In this document: in pieces, positions 42,404 to 51,253 of the stretch
Layout of the letters: each line of letters opens with the position of its first letter
Numbering within the stretch: position 1 is the stretch's first letter
Assembly: GCF_004801255.1 (NCBI RefSeq)
Contig: NZ_CP036295.1
Coordinates: 2,504,001 to 2,568,000, forward strand
Direction: 5' to 3'
DNA from: Desulfovibrio desulfuricans
GTDB lineage: Bacteria; Desulfobacterota; Desulfovibrionia; Desulfovibrionales; Desulfovibrionaceae
DNA: 64,000 bases
Notes under the pieces: generated by a model
Database searches by the model: none
What the model saw: the letters and a program-made list of their open reading frames with translations, nothing else
Told to the model about the DNA's origin: nothing
Program-made: the position numbers and the translations under genes

Positions 42404-45265
42404 ATGACAGACAGCTATAACCGACCTTCTCCCGACGCCCTGCTGGCCCAGTTGCGGCAGGCGGCCTACGGAGACGACGCCGGGCAATCGAGTCAGCCCG
42501 CGCGCGGGTTGCTGAAAATATTTTTCGGCTATGCGGCGGGCGTGGGCAAAACCTACTCCATGCTCAGGGCGGCCCACGCCGCCCTGGAGATGGGGCACGA
42601 CATCGTGGCAGGGTATGTGGAGCCGCACCCAAGGCCGGAAACAGCCGCCCTGCTGCCAGGGCTGGACGATGTGGCCCCCCTGCGGCAAAGCCACCGGGGC
42701 ATAACGCTCAACGAGCTGAACGTGGATGCGGTCTTGGCCCGCAAACCGCAGATCGCCCTTGTGGACGAGCTGGCCCACACCAACGCCGAGGGCTGCCGCA
42801 ACCGCAAACGATATCAGGATGTGGAGGAGCTGCTGCAGGCGGGCATATCCGTATGGACCACGGTAAACGTGCAGCATATCGAGAGCCTCAACGACGTGGT
42901 GGCCGCCCTCACCGGGGTGGTCGTGCGCGAGCGCATCCCCGACAGCGTTTTTGACGGGGCCGATCAGGTGGAGCTGGTCGACCTTGAGCCCGACGAGCTC
43001 ATGGCCCGCCTGCGCGAGGGCAAAATTTACGGCGAGGCCCAGGTGCAACGGGCGCTGGGGCACTTTTTTCTGCCTGCCAACCTCATTGCCCTGCGCGAGA
43101 TCGCCCTGCGCCGCATGGCCGACCGCGTCAACCGGCGGGCCGCCTCCTCTGACGGGGACGCCGCCAGCCCGACCCGGCAAATCAAGGAGCACATCCTCAT
43201 CTGCCTGTCGGGCGCGCCCAGCAACGCGCGGGTCATCCGCACCGCAGCGCGCATGGTGGAGGCATTCCGCGCCGACTTTACCGCCCTGTTTGTTCAGAAC
43301 ACCAACCAGCGGCGCAATGATGCCAAAAGCAGCACCCTGCGCGACAATATCAAGCTGGCGGAAGATCTGGGCGCAGTCATCGTAACCCTTCAGGGCGAGG
43401 ACATCCCTGTCCAGATTGCCGAGTACGCCCGCATGAGCGGCGTCAGCAAAATTGTGGTGGGGCGCTCGCCCGCGGGCGGCTGGCTGTTTCACAGGGGCAA
43501 GACGCTGGTGGAGCGCCTTGCCGAACTCGCGCCGGAGATGGAAACCTTCATCATTCCCGATGCCGTGCCTGTTGGGGGTACGTCGTCCCATCCCGGCCCC
43601 CTCCTTGCCCTGCTGCGAACACTGCTTGGCACGGCGCCCCGTTCATGGCGGCAATGGGGTGCAACGGGCGCGCTCATGGCTGTCTGCAGCGTCATTGGTT
43701 TACTCATGTTTTCCGCAGGCATGCCCAACGGCGGCATTGCGGGCCTGTACATGCTCGGGGTGCTTGGCGTCTCCATCCTCACCGCCGGGCCGTGGTACGG
43801 CGTAACGGCCTCGGTCGCCGGGGTAGCCCTGTTTGATTTTTTGTTTGTGGAGCCACGCTTCAGTTTTACCGTGTACGACATGGATTATGTCGGGCTTTTT
43901 ACGGCCATGCTGCTGGTTTCAACGGCAACCAGCGCCATAACCGGCCGCGCGCGGACTCAGGCGCGCAACAGCGCCGTGCGCGCGCTGCACACCGAGCTGC
44001 TGCTGGGCAACAGCCGCCGCCTGCAAAAAGCCAAGGACGAACCCGCCATTCTGCTTGAGGCCGCCCGCCAGCTGGGAACGCTGCTGGGGTGCACGGCAAC
44101 GCTCTACCCGGTGCAGCATGGCCGCCTGCAAACGCAGCCAGCCTATGCCTATGCGGCAGACCATACGCAGGATGCCCCCCCCGGCAGACCGCCAGCCTGT
44201 CAGTCGGGCCAGTTGCCCAAGCAGCAACCTGGCCGCCTGGCGCCGGGCATGGACGCGCAGCACGGCCCCCTGCCCAGGGACGAACTGGGCGTGGCGCAGT
44301 GGGTCGCCAAAAACAACCGACCTGCGGGCGCGGGTACAGACTCCCTGCCGGGCGCGCAGCACAGCTTTATACCCATCAGCAGCCGGACCGCAGTACTGGC
44401 CGTGGCCGGGCTGGCTGTGCCGCCGGGGCGCACGGCCCCGCTGGCCGACGCCAACAGCAAAAACCTGGTGCTGGCGCTGGCTGGCGAATGCGCGCTGGCG
44501 CTGGAAAAAGAACGCCTTACCCAGGCCAACGCGGCCATTGCCGTGCGCGCGCAGCAGGAAAAGCTACGCGCGGACGTGCTGCGATCCATTTCGCACGATC
44601 TGCGCACGCCCCTTACGGGCATTTGCGGCAATGCCGCAATCCTTGCCGGGCAACGCGGGGCGGGCTCGCCCGAGCGCAATGCGGCGCTTGCCGCATCCAT
44701 TGAAGAAGAAGCCCACTACCTCGTGGGCATGGTGGAAAACCTGCTGGCCCTTACACGCCTTGAGCAGCAAGGGTTTACCCTGCGTCTTGAGCCGGAGCTT
44801 GTCGAAGACGTCATCCGCGAGGCCGTGCACATCACCGGCAGGCGCGCCGCGCGTCACGACCTGCACGCCGAACTGCCCGAAACCCTGCTTATGGCCCGTA
44901 TGGATGCGCAACTTATCGTGCAGGTGCTCGTCAACCTGCTGGATAATGCTGTAAAGCACACGCCAGAAGGCACTTCCATCAGGGTGCGGGCCAGGGAGGA
45001 CGGCCCGTGGGTCAGGCTTGAAGTGGCCGACAACGGGCCGGGGATTCCAGAGGACGAACAGGGCCGCATCTTTGACATGTTCCACTCGGCGGCGATAAAA
45101 AAAGGCGACAGACGCCGGGGCATGGGGCTGGGCCTTGCCCTGTGCCGCAGCATTGTGCAGGCGCATGGCGGACGGATTGAAGTATTTGCCAATGCGCCGC
45201 ACGGGGCGATTTTTTCGCTGACCCTGCCGCGCGAGGCAACAACGCCAGACCTGCCGACAGCATGA
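42404..45265 (+). CDS. kdpD: Osmosensitive K+ sensor histidine kinase KdpD
   Basis: Membrane sensor that controls kdp expression by phosphorylating KdpE. The 953-residue protein has the full architecture: KdpD N-terminal domain with Walker-like GYAAGVGKT (about residues 42-50) and LVDELAHTNAEG, a Usp-like domain (about 260-380), four hydrophobic segments (about 415-520), a GAF-like region, HisKA with the phosphorylated His731 in SISHDLRTPL, and HATPase motifs (LLDNAVKHTPEG, DNGPGIPEDE, GMGLGLALC). It is coupled to kdpE downstream. Confidence 0.96.
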   Translation: MTDSYNRPSPDALLAQLRQAAYGDDAGQSSQPARGLLKIFFGYAAGVGKTYSMLRAAHAALEMGHDIVAGYVEPHPRPETAALLPGLDDVAPLRQSHRGITLNELNVDAVLARKPQIALVDELAHTNAEGCRNRKRYQDVEELLQAGISVWTTVNVQHIESLNDVVAALTGVVVRERIPDSVFDGADQVELVDLEPDELMARLREGKIYGEAQVQRALGHFFLPANLIALREIALRRMADRVNRRAASSDGDAASPTRQIKEHILICLSGAPSNARVIRTAARMVEAFRADFTALFVQNTNQRRNDAKSSTLRDNIKLAEDLGAVIVTLQGEDIPVQIAEYARMSGVSKIVVGRSPAGGWLFHRGKTLVERLAELAPEMETFIIPDAVPVGGTSSHPGPLLALLRTLLGTAPRSWRQWGATGALMAVCSVIGLLMFSAGMPNGGIAGLYMLGVLGVSILTAGPWYGVTASVAGVALFDFLFVEPRFSFTVYDMDYVGLFTAMLLVSTATSAITGRARTQARNSAVRALHTELLLGNSRRLQKAKDEPAILLEAARQLGTLLGCTATLYPVQHGRLQTQPAYAYAADHTQDAPPGRPPACQSGQLPKQQPGRLAPGMDAQHGPLPRDELGVAQWVAKNNRPAGAGTDSLPGAQHSFIPISSRTAVLAVAGLAVPPGRTAPLADANSKNLVLALAGECALALEKERLTQANAAIAVRAQQEKLRADVLRSISHDLRTPLTGICGNAAILAGQRGAGSPERNAALAASIEEEAHYLVGMVENLLALTRLEQQGFTLRLEPELVEDVIREAVHITGRRAARHDLHAELPETLLMARMDAQLIVQVLVNLLDNAVKHTPEGTSIRVRAREDGPWVRLEVADNGPGIPEDEQGRIFDMFHSAAIKKGDRRRGMGLGLALCRSIVQAHGGRIEVFANAPHGAIFSLTLPREATTPDLPTA

Positions 45266-45279
45266 TCACAGGAGCATCC

Positions 45280-46032
45280 ATGCCGCAAAACACCCCCCAG
45301 CCTGCCCTCGCGGCGCAGCATCCCGACGGCGTGGCAGAGCGCATCCTTGTGGTGGAAGACGACAAGGCCATACGCGCACTGGTGACCACCACGCTTGAGA
45401 GCAACGGCATGCCCTGCCTGTGGACGGCAACCGGGCGCGACGCCATTGCCGAGGCCTCGCGGGCCAACCCCGACATTATCCTGCTTGATCTGGGCCTGCC
45501 GGATATGGACGGCGTGGACGTCATCCGCACGGTACGCCAGTGGTCCATGCTGCCCATTATTGTGCTCAGCGCCCGCACAGAAGACGACGACAAGGTGGCC
45601 GCTCTGGACGCCGGAGCCGACGACTACCTGACCAAGCCCTTCAGCGTTGACGAACTGCTGGCCAGACTGCGCGCCGCGCTGCGGCGCATCCGCTACGAGC
45701 GCGGGCACACGGGCAACAGCAGGAGCGTCTTTGAAAACGGGGTGTTGTACATCAATTTTGCCGCAGGCTGCGTGAGCGTCGCCGGGCAGGAGGTGCGCCT
45801 GGCCCCCATGGAATACAAACTGCTTTGCCTGCTAGCCAACAATGTGGGCAAGGTGCTGACCCACAAAACCATCCTGCAGGCTGTGTGGGGCAATGCCCTG
45901 CCGCAGTCGCTGCCCTCGCTGCGCGTTTTTATGGCGACTTTGCGCAAAAAACTGGAGGCCGCCTCGCCGCAGTGCGACTGCATACGCACGCATATTGGCA
46001 TCGGCTACCGCATGAGCCGCGTGGAGGGCTGA
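45280..46032 (+). CDS. kdpE: Response regulator KdpE
   Basis: OmpR-type activator of kdpABC. The 250-residue protein has a receiver domain with the acidic pair VVEDD and phospho-acceptor Asp in LLDLGLPDMDG, the switch Lys in TKPFSVDEL, and a C-terminal winged helix (MEYKLLCLLANNVGKVLTHK, RKKLEA...GIGYRM). I choose ATG 45280 because of the AGGAG at 45270. An in-frame ATG at 45262 overlaps the kdpD stop (ATGA) but has no site. Confidence 0.93.
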   Translation: MPQNTPQPALAAQHPDGVAERILVVEDDKAIRALVTTTLESNGMPCLWTATGRDAIAEASRANPDIILLDLGLPDMDGVDVIRTVRQWSMLPIIVLSARTEDDDKVAALDAGADDYLTKPFSVDELLARLRAALRRIRYERGHTGNSRSVFENGVLYINFAAGCVSVAGQEVRLAPMEYKLLCLLANNVGKVLTHKTILQAVWGNALPQSLPSLRVFMATLRKKLEAASPQCDCIRTHIGIGYRMSRVEG

Positions 46033-46086
46033 AAGCTGCACCAGCTATTGGTCAGCCCATACTCCGTTACACTTTTCGGCCGCAAC

Positions 46087-46170
46087 CGGCGCGGCTGCGC
46101 CGCGACCGGCTCCTGCTTTTCGAGCGTGTTGTCTGCCGACAACACGCAAAAAGGCCGCGATTGCTCGCGG
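46087..46170 (+). repeat. 84-bp duplicated hairpin-rich element, copy 1
   Basis: Identical over 84 bp to 46263-46346. It contains three inverted repeats: GCGGC..GCCGC, GCGTGTTGTC/GACAACACGC (10-bp stem, TGCC loop) and CCGCGA/TCGCGG. Confidence 0.9.
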
Positions 46171-46262
46171 ACATGCTTCCTGTACAAACCCCGCTGCGCG
46201 GGATTTGCGCCGCCTGCCCCGGCTGCGCCGACGGGCGGAAAACACGAAAACCAGTCGCTTCA

Positions 46263-46346
46263 CGGCGCGGCTGCGCCGCGACCGGCTCCTGCTTTTCGAG
46301 CGTGTTGTCTGCCGACAACACGCAAAAAGGCCGCGATTGCTCGCGG
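46263..46346 (+). repeat. 84-bp duplicated hairpin-rich element, copy 2
   Basis: Exact copy of 46087-46170, 176 bp downstream. Its last hairpin continues into a complete terminator, which copy 1 lacks. The rest of 46033-46372 has no gene. Confidence 0.9.
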
Positions 46347-46353
46347 CCTTTTT
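46324..46353. terminator. Bidirectional terminator between kdpE and the RRM gene
   Basis: AAAAAGGCCGCGA and TCGCGGCCTTTTT around a TTGC loop. Confidence 0.85.
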
Positions 46354-46372
46354 AACAAACGAATTTGGCCGC

Positions 46373-46639
46373 TTACCAGCGACGGGGGGCGGGCTTTTTG
46401 GGCTCAGCCTTATTGATGCGAAGAGCGCGGCCTTCAAATTCCTTGCCGTCAAGAGCGGCAATGGCGTTGATGGCGTCGGCATCTTCCATTTCCACAAAAC
46501 CAAAGCCACGGGCGCGTCCGGTTTCGCGGTCAGAAACGAGCTTCACGGAAAGGACTTCGCCGTAGGGGCTGAACAGGGATTCAACGCTTTCCTGGGTGGC
46601 GGACCAAGGCAGATTGCCAACGTAGATAGAAGTAGCCAT
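46373..46639 (-). CDS. Small RRM-type RNA-binding protein
   Basis: An 88-residue single RNA-recognition-motif protein. RNP2 is IYVGNLPWSA and RNP1 is RARGFGFVEM; ALDGKEFEGRALRINKA completes the fold. Such proteins are common in cyanobacteria and deltaproteobacteria and are often cold- or stress-induced, acting as RNA chaperones. The ATG at 46639 has GGAG upstream; the longer in-frame start lacks support. Upstream, 46640-47495 has no convincing gene. Confidence 0.92.
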   Translation of the reverse strand: MATSIYVGNLPWSATQESVESLFSPYGEVLSVKLVSDRETGRARGFGFVEMEDADAINAIAALDGKEFEGRALRINKAEPKKPAPRRW

Positions 46640-47204
46640 ATAAGGACTCCAGAGATTACGGGAGGTAGACTTTCCGCTTGGAGCCTTACCCATGTAAAGC
46701 CTCTGCAAAAAAATTTACTATACCCAATCAGTGATTGGTCAAACATAGTTTGGGGCATTTTTAAAGTCAACATATATTATTTATTTCAAGCAAAAAACCG
46801 CTGCAGTTCCTTCATTGGGCCGTATCTATCCTGCCGCTCACAGTGGTTTTTGCAAAACGCCCCCCACTGCGGATTTGTTCGACGCCGAAATGGATAATAT
46901 TATATTCCTCAGCTATGAAATACCCCTTGCAAAACACCTGCGCCGCCCGCTCAGGGCAACCCCGCCATACCAAATGAGCGTTATAAGGGATTACTGCAGT
47001 GCCGCAGGACGCATATCCACGAAACATGTCTGCAAGTACATATTGGCGGCAACCCCTAACGCAAAGCTAACGCGTCTCCCCGTATGTTTTTTGATAAGCA
47101 ATGGCAGCGGTCCTGCCGCATATACGCCGCGCCTTGCCCACGCAGCCACAGCTGCGATGCGTCGGTGCTGCCACATCGGCGTCCCCCCTTCCCTCCTCCT
47201 GCGC

Positions 47205-47232
47205 GAAGCGCCCTGGCATGCCAGGGCGCTTC
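47205..47232. repeat. Perfect 28-bp palindrome in a gene-poor stretch
   Basis: GAAGCGCCCTGGCA and its exact complement. There is no T tract on either side, so it is not a standard terminator. It lies within 46640-47495, where I see no gene, only low-quality ORFs on both strands. Confidence 0.7.
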
Positions 47233-47325
47233 CAGTAAAACGCATCCGCGCTGACGCAGCCCTTGCAGTCATGCTGCGGAGCTGCTGATCGCCCGAGCAG
47301 TTGCTGGCAACATCAGCCCTTGAAC

Positions 47326-47364
47326 GCAAAAAAGCCATCCCGTCCCCTCACGGGAACGGGATGG
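47326..47364 (-). terminator. Terminator for the 47.5-47.8 kb gene (minus strand)
   Basis: On the minus strand GCCATCCCGT pairs with ACGGGATGGC and is followed by TTTTTT. Confidence 0.7.
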
Positions 47365-47495
47365 CCCCAAAAAGCGGAAAAAAGCTGGCGTCCATGCGGC
47401 AACCGGCTTGCGGCATCTTCCATACCGCGCTCCATGCAGCATCGGGGCAGGCACACTGCCGTTGCGCCATCTGTCTGGCCAAGACGCAAAATGCG

Positions 47496-47798
47496 CTAGT
47501 TGATCCAGGAACTCAGCGCGTCAACAATCTTGCGGGCCTGATCGGCGCTGGAAATATTGAATTTAGACTGCTGGCGGTACTCGCCCCCGGTCTTTTTATA
47601 ACGGCGGATAACATACATGTCCGGCCCAAAGGTGTCTTTTTCGGGCTGCCACTGCTGGTAGCGAAAAAGAATGGTCGTCCATGCGCCCTTGCTCAGTACA
47701 ACCTTGTCCAGTTCGTTAACAACGACCTGGCCGTTTTCTTCAAATTGCACTGTGAGATCATCAATAGTTTCGTTCAAAAAAGCCCCCCAAATAAACAT
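47496..47798 (-). CDS. Conserved hypothetical protein (about 100 aa)
   Basis: I do not assign a function. The C-terminal two-thirds is well structured: LSKGAWTTILFRYQQW, FGPDMYVIRRYKK, then SKFNISSADQARKIVDALSSW. It is charged, soluble and without Cys motifs. I have the impression of a deltaproteobacterial family but cannot name it. The start is uncertain: ATG 47798 has no ribosome-binding site, whereas a TTG at 47777 sits after a GGGGGG run and would give 93 residues starting NETIDDLTV. A GTG at 47807 is also in frame. Confidence 0.7.
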   Translation of the reverse strand: MFIWGAFLNETIDDLTVQFEENGQVVVNELDKVVLSKGAWTTILFRYQQWQPEKDTFGPDMYVIRRYKKTGGEYRQQSKFNISSADQARKIVDALSSWIN

Positions 47799-47885
47799 AA
47801 TTCGCACACAGGCGGCCTGCTGAGGCCAAACCTCACACTCCGGGCCTTTCGGCCATCCACGGCGAGTGCAAGTCAGGCAAATCAG

Positions 47886-48116
47886 CTAGCCCGCGTACTC
47901 TATCATCAATCCCTTAACGCTCTCCGGCAGATCCAGGGTCTTGACATGCATTTCGGCAGGCCCGGGCCCGTAATAATGACTGGTCATGGATGCATACGCA
48001 GAGAGAGCCATAAGATCTTCCGCCAGGGTCAACTTGTTGCCGTTTATCATCTTGCGACCCAAAATGCCCAACAAATTCTTGTTGATGTCTATGGGATTCA
48101 CGACAGTGTATTCCAT
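47886..48116 (-). CDS. Small hypothetical protein (76 aa)
   Basis: ATG at 48116 with a strong GAGGAGG site, giving 76 residues. It begins MEYTVVNPIDINKNLLGILGR, continues with a helical LAEDLMALSAYASMTSHYY segment and ends in ESVKGLMIEYAG. There is no signal peptide or membrane segment, and I recognise no family. The good initiation signal supports it as a real gene. It is downstream of, and on the same strand as, the spermidine-synthase-like gene. Confidence 0.65.
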   Translation of the reverse strand: MEYTVVNPIDINKNLLGILGRKMINGNKLTLAEDLMALSAYASMTSHYYGPGPAEMHVKTLDLPESVKGLMIEYAG

Positions 48117-48191
48117 ATGCGGCCTCCTCTCACGTCTTGAAGCAAGAATAGCTTTTTCTGCCTGTGGCTGCAAGAGCCTGTCCCGTACCGC

Positions 48192-49739
48192 TTACTGCCG
48201 CAACAAGACCAGCGTATAGCGCTCTACCGGGGCAAAATCGTCGGTCAGCGCCGGCGTGGCAAACGTCAGCGGGCCGACGTAGCGGCTGGCCAGCATGGCG
48301 GGCAGATCTGGAGCTTCCGGCTGCGCCTCCTGCCCGGCCCCCACGAGGTCGGCATCTGACGCCGCGCCCGCCGCAGCTTCCTGTCGTGGCTCGGCAAAGG
48401 CCGCCACCATGATATTTTGCAGCCTGTCCGGCGGTTCGCCCCCCGCGCAATACACCCGCACCTCGGCAAACGACTGGGTCAGCGCGTTGAAAATACTCTG
48501 AAACAGACGGCCGTCCGGCCCTTGTACGGCGGAAATAACATTCATGAGCATAAGCCCGCCGGGGGCCACTGCCCGCCGCAGCGCCGCAGCAGCCTCACGC
48601 GTGCCCATCTGAAACGGCACGGCGTAATGCGAGTTGAACACGTCCACAAATACAAGGTCGTACTGATCGCGCTGCCGGTTCAAAAAAGCCCTGGCGTCCT
48701 CGTGCCGCACAGTCAGGCGGGGGTCGTCGCGCAGGGCAAACCAGCGGTGGGCGGCCTCTGTCATGGCCGGGTCCAGTTCCACCACCGTCACCCGCGCCTC
48801 AGCGGGCTTTGCCAATGGCGATTTGTCGGAGAGCAGCCACTTGGGTACGGAATATCCCCCGCCCCCGAGCATGAGCACCCGGTTTGCCTGCGGGACAAAA
48901 TGCGGCCCCAGCGCATAAAACCTGGTGTAGCGAAAATACAGTTCGTCCGGCGCGTCCAGATACATGCCCGACTGGCTGTAGCCTGGATCTGTTGCCATGA
49001 GGCGCACGGCCCTGCCGTTTTGCGCCCAGTCCACGCCCTCAAAAACGCGGATGCTGTTGTACGGGCTTTCTATCAGATGGCTCATGGCGCGTCCGTCCTG
49101 CCAATGCCCATAGCTAGCCGCCAGCACGGCCATAAGGCCGCACAGGGCAAGCAGGGCGGCCCGCAGGCGCAGCCTGCCCCCGCCGTGGCACAGCGACAGC
49201 CCCAACATGCAGGCCGCTACACCCCACAGTATGGCGGTGCTGCCCCAGTACGAAATAAGCACAAACCCGCCCAAAAAAGTTCCTGCAATGCTGCCCGCAG
49301 TGGAAAGGGCGTAAAGCCTGCCCACGGTAGCCCCGGAGGAGTCCACGCGCTCAATGCGCAGACGGATGGCGTAGGGCGTGATCATGCCGAAAAAAAAGGC
49401 GGGCAGGGCAAAAATACACACGGCCGCCAACACCGCTGCCGCGTACAGGTTGCCGATGGCCGCCGTTACCCACTGCCCGACAGCCTCATGCCAAAGCGCC
49501 GTAAGCCCGCTGCCAATTCCAGCCCCGGCCAGGGCCAGCGCAAGCCCCCTGCGCGAAAGCATTCTGTCGGCCAGCCGTCCCCCGGCCCAGGCTCCAGCGG
49601 CCAGACAGGCCAGCACCACGCCGATCAGGCTTGTCCAGACCACGGCGGACGTGCCCACATGCGGGGCCAGAACCCGCGCGCCGACCATTTCGAGCACCAT
49701 GACCAGCGCGCCGCTCAAAAACACAGTCAGTTCAAGCAT
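48192..49739 (-). CDS. Membrane-embedded spermidine-synthase-like protein
   Basis: A fusion-type protein: about seven hydrophobic segments in the first 220 residues (FLSGALVMVLEMVGARVLAP, ALPAFFFGMITPYAIRLRIE, STAGSIAGTFLGGF), then a soluble Rossmann methyltransferase-like domain with VLMLGGGGYSVPKWLL, VVELDPAMTEAAHRWF and DLVFVDVFNSHYAVPFQM. These are spermidine-synthase motifs, but the polyamine site is not confirmed, so polyamine synthesis is only one possibility. I use ATG 49739 (AGGA upstream); an in-frame start at 49784 is possible. It is the last gene of the LOG-tadA group. Confidence 0.82.
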   Translation of the reverse strand: MLELTVFLSGALVMVLEMVGARVLAPHVGTSAVVWTSLIGVVLACLAAGAWAGGRLADRMLSRRGLALALAGAGIGSGLTALWHEAVGQWVTAAIGNLYAAAVLAAVCIFALPAFFFGMITPYAIRLRIERVDSSGATVGRLYALSTAGSIAGTFLGGFVLISYWGSTAILWGVAACMLGLSLCHGGGRLRLRAALLALCGLMAVLAASYGHWQDGRAMSHLIESPYNSIRVFEGVDWAQNGRAVRLMATDPGYSQSGMYLDAPDELYFRYTRFYALGPHFVPQANRVLMLGGGGYSVPKWLLSDKSPLAKPAEARVTVVELDPAMTEAAHRWFALRDDPRLTVRHEDARAFLNRQRDQYDLVFVDVFNSHYAVPFQMGTREAAAALRRAVAPGGLMLMNVISAVQGPDGRLFQSIFNALTQSFAEVRVYCAGGEPPDRLQNIMVAAFAEPRQEAAAGAASDADLVGAGQEAQPEAPDLPAMLASRYVGPLTFATPALTDDFAPVERYTLVLLRQ

Positions 49740-49801
49740 ATGCATCCTGTCGTGCGTTAAACGGGCCGCAACAATCCGCCACATCGTGAGCGCAGGGTCG
49801 T

Positions 49802-50308
49802 TTACCCGCGCCTTTGGTCAAAAAAGTCGTGCAGCAGGGCCGCGCACTCCTCGGCCAGCACGCCGCCCATATGCCATACCTTGTGGTTGGCGCACTGGGC
49901 GTCAAAATACTCCGCGCGGGAGACCACAGCCCCAGCCAGCGGGTCGGCCGCACCGTACACCAGCCCGGCCACCCGCGCATGGATAAGGGCTGCAGCGCAC
50001 ATGGCGCATGGCTCAAGCGTCACCACGAGCACGCAGCCGCCGAGGCGGTAATTGCCCAGGGCCGCGCCCGCCGCGCGCAGGGCCAGCACCTCCGCATGGG
50101 CGGTGGGGTCATTGCCGCGCACGGGCGCGTTGCCGCAGCAGGCAACAACGCGTCCGTCAGGGGCGGCAAGCACCGCCCCCACAGGCACCTCGCCCGCCGC
50201 GCCGCTGGCGCGGGCCTCGTGCAGGGCCATACGCATGAGCTCCGGCCAGGTGCGCCCCGGCGGTGGCGGCGTAAGCGGCCCTGCGGGATGAAAGGCCCGC
50301 GCCGCCAC
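49802..50308 (-). CDS. tadA: tRNA-specific adenosine deaminase
   Basis: Converts A34 to inosine in tRNA-Arg(ACG), allowing wobble decoding. The zinc-deaminase motifs are intact: TAHAEVLALRAA (catalytic Glu) and TLEPCAMCAAALIHAR, with ARVAGLVYGAADPLAG. The start is uncertain. ATG 50236 would cut off the WPEL segment that aligns with the E. coli N-terminus, so I use GTG 50308 (168 residues, like E. coli). It follows the LOG-family gene by 23 bp. Confidence 0.88.
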   Translation of the reverse strand: MAARAFHPAGPLTPPPPGRTWPELMRMALHEARASGAAGEVPVGAVLAAPDGRVVACCGNAPVRGNDPTAHAEVLALRAAGAALGNYRLGGCVLVVTLEPCAMCAAALIHARVAGLVYGAADPLAGAVVSRAEYFDAQCANHKVWHMGGVLAEECAALLHDFFDQRRG

Positions 50309-50331
50309 ATTGCCGTCTGGCCTGCTGGCCG

Positions 50332-51000
50332 CTACACTACAATGACTTTGCACAGATGGTTGACCACTTCTTCCGGCGTGTCGCACACCGTGATAAGCTT
50401 GTCGATTTCAGCCTCGCGGATAAAGCCCCGCGCGCACATGGTCTTGCGCATCCATTCAAGCAGTCCGCTCCAGTAGCTGGAATCGTACAGGATGATGGGG
50501 AAGGGCCGGGTGCGCCCGGTCTGGGCCAGCACAAAGGCCTCGGAGAGTTCGTCAATAGTGCCCATGCCGCCCGGCATGACCACATAGGCCATGGCGTATT
50601 TGACAAACATAAACTTGCGAATAAAGAAATAGCGAAAATTACAGCGTGTTTTTACATACGGGTTGCAGCCCTGCTCGTGCGGCAGGTGGATGTGCAGCCC
50701 CACGGAAACGCCGCCTGCCTCATACGCGCCCTTGTTGGCCGCTTCCATAATACCGGGCCCGCCGCCGCTGATAATGCCAAACCCGGCCTCCACCAGCAGG
50801 CGCGAAATTTTTTCCGCATCTTTATATTCAACTGAATCCGACGTGCAACGGGCCGTGCCAAAAAGGGATATGCACTTGACCTTGAGCGCATTAAGCGCGT
50901 CAAGCGCTTCAACCATTTCGGCCATGATACGGAAAGTGCGCCATGATTCTGTAGTGACAGAAGCGAGATCGTCAACAATGTTCTGTTGCAGTTCAGGCAT
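50332..51000 (-). CDS. LOG-family protein (TIGR00730, nucleotide 5'-monophosphate phosphoribohydrolase-like)
   Basis: A 222-residue Rossmann-fold protein with the LOG signatures: SGGGPGIMEAANKGAYEAGG, and PGGMGTIDELSEAF for the PGGxGTxxE motif. Family members release the base from cytokinin or other nucleotide monophosphates; the bacterial substrate is often unknown. It is longer at the N-terminus than plant LOG proteins. It is first in the run LOG-tadA-spermidine-synthase-like. Confidence 0.87.
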   Translation of the reverse strand: MPELQQNIVDDLASVTTESWRTFRIMAEMVEALDALNALKVKCISLFGTARCTSDSVEYKDAEKISRLLVEAGFGIISGGGPGIMEAANKGAYEAGGVSVGLHIHLPHEQGCNPYVKTRCNFRYFFIRKFMFVKYAMAYVVMPGGMGTIDELSEAFVLAQTGRTRPFPIILYDSSYWSGLLEWMRKTMCARGFIREAEIDKLITVCDTPEEVVNHLCKVIVV

Positions 51001-51253
51001 GAATACTCCTTGTCGCTGAAGTATGGGGGGGAAGGCCCCTCAACGCGGCACGCGTTTTGCGGGCCCCAAGTTTCAGTATATGTGGGCCTTGGGGCAAAGG
51101 CAATGCATGGCTTTTGCCGCCTGGAGCCTTGCTTGACGCTGGCCTGCGCTTGCGGCTAAGAAAATACGTCTTCCTGCGTTTTTTCCGCGCTGCCGCGCGG
51201 CATGGCAGGAAGTTTGCGGCCTCTCAAGCCGCCAACCCTCACCGGAGGAACAA

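Noticed and set aside
46087..46346. CRISPR array
   Set aside because: There are only two copies, each 84 bp long and full of internal hairpins, with one 92-bp interval; no cas genes are nearby.
46815..47288. Possible gene in the 46.6-47.5 kb stretch
   Set aside because: No ribosome-binding site, no domain-like pattern, Ala/Arg/Cys-rich translation, and an equally long frame on the other strand.
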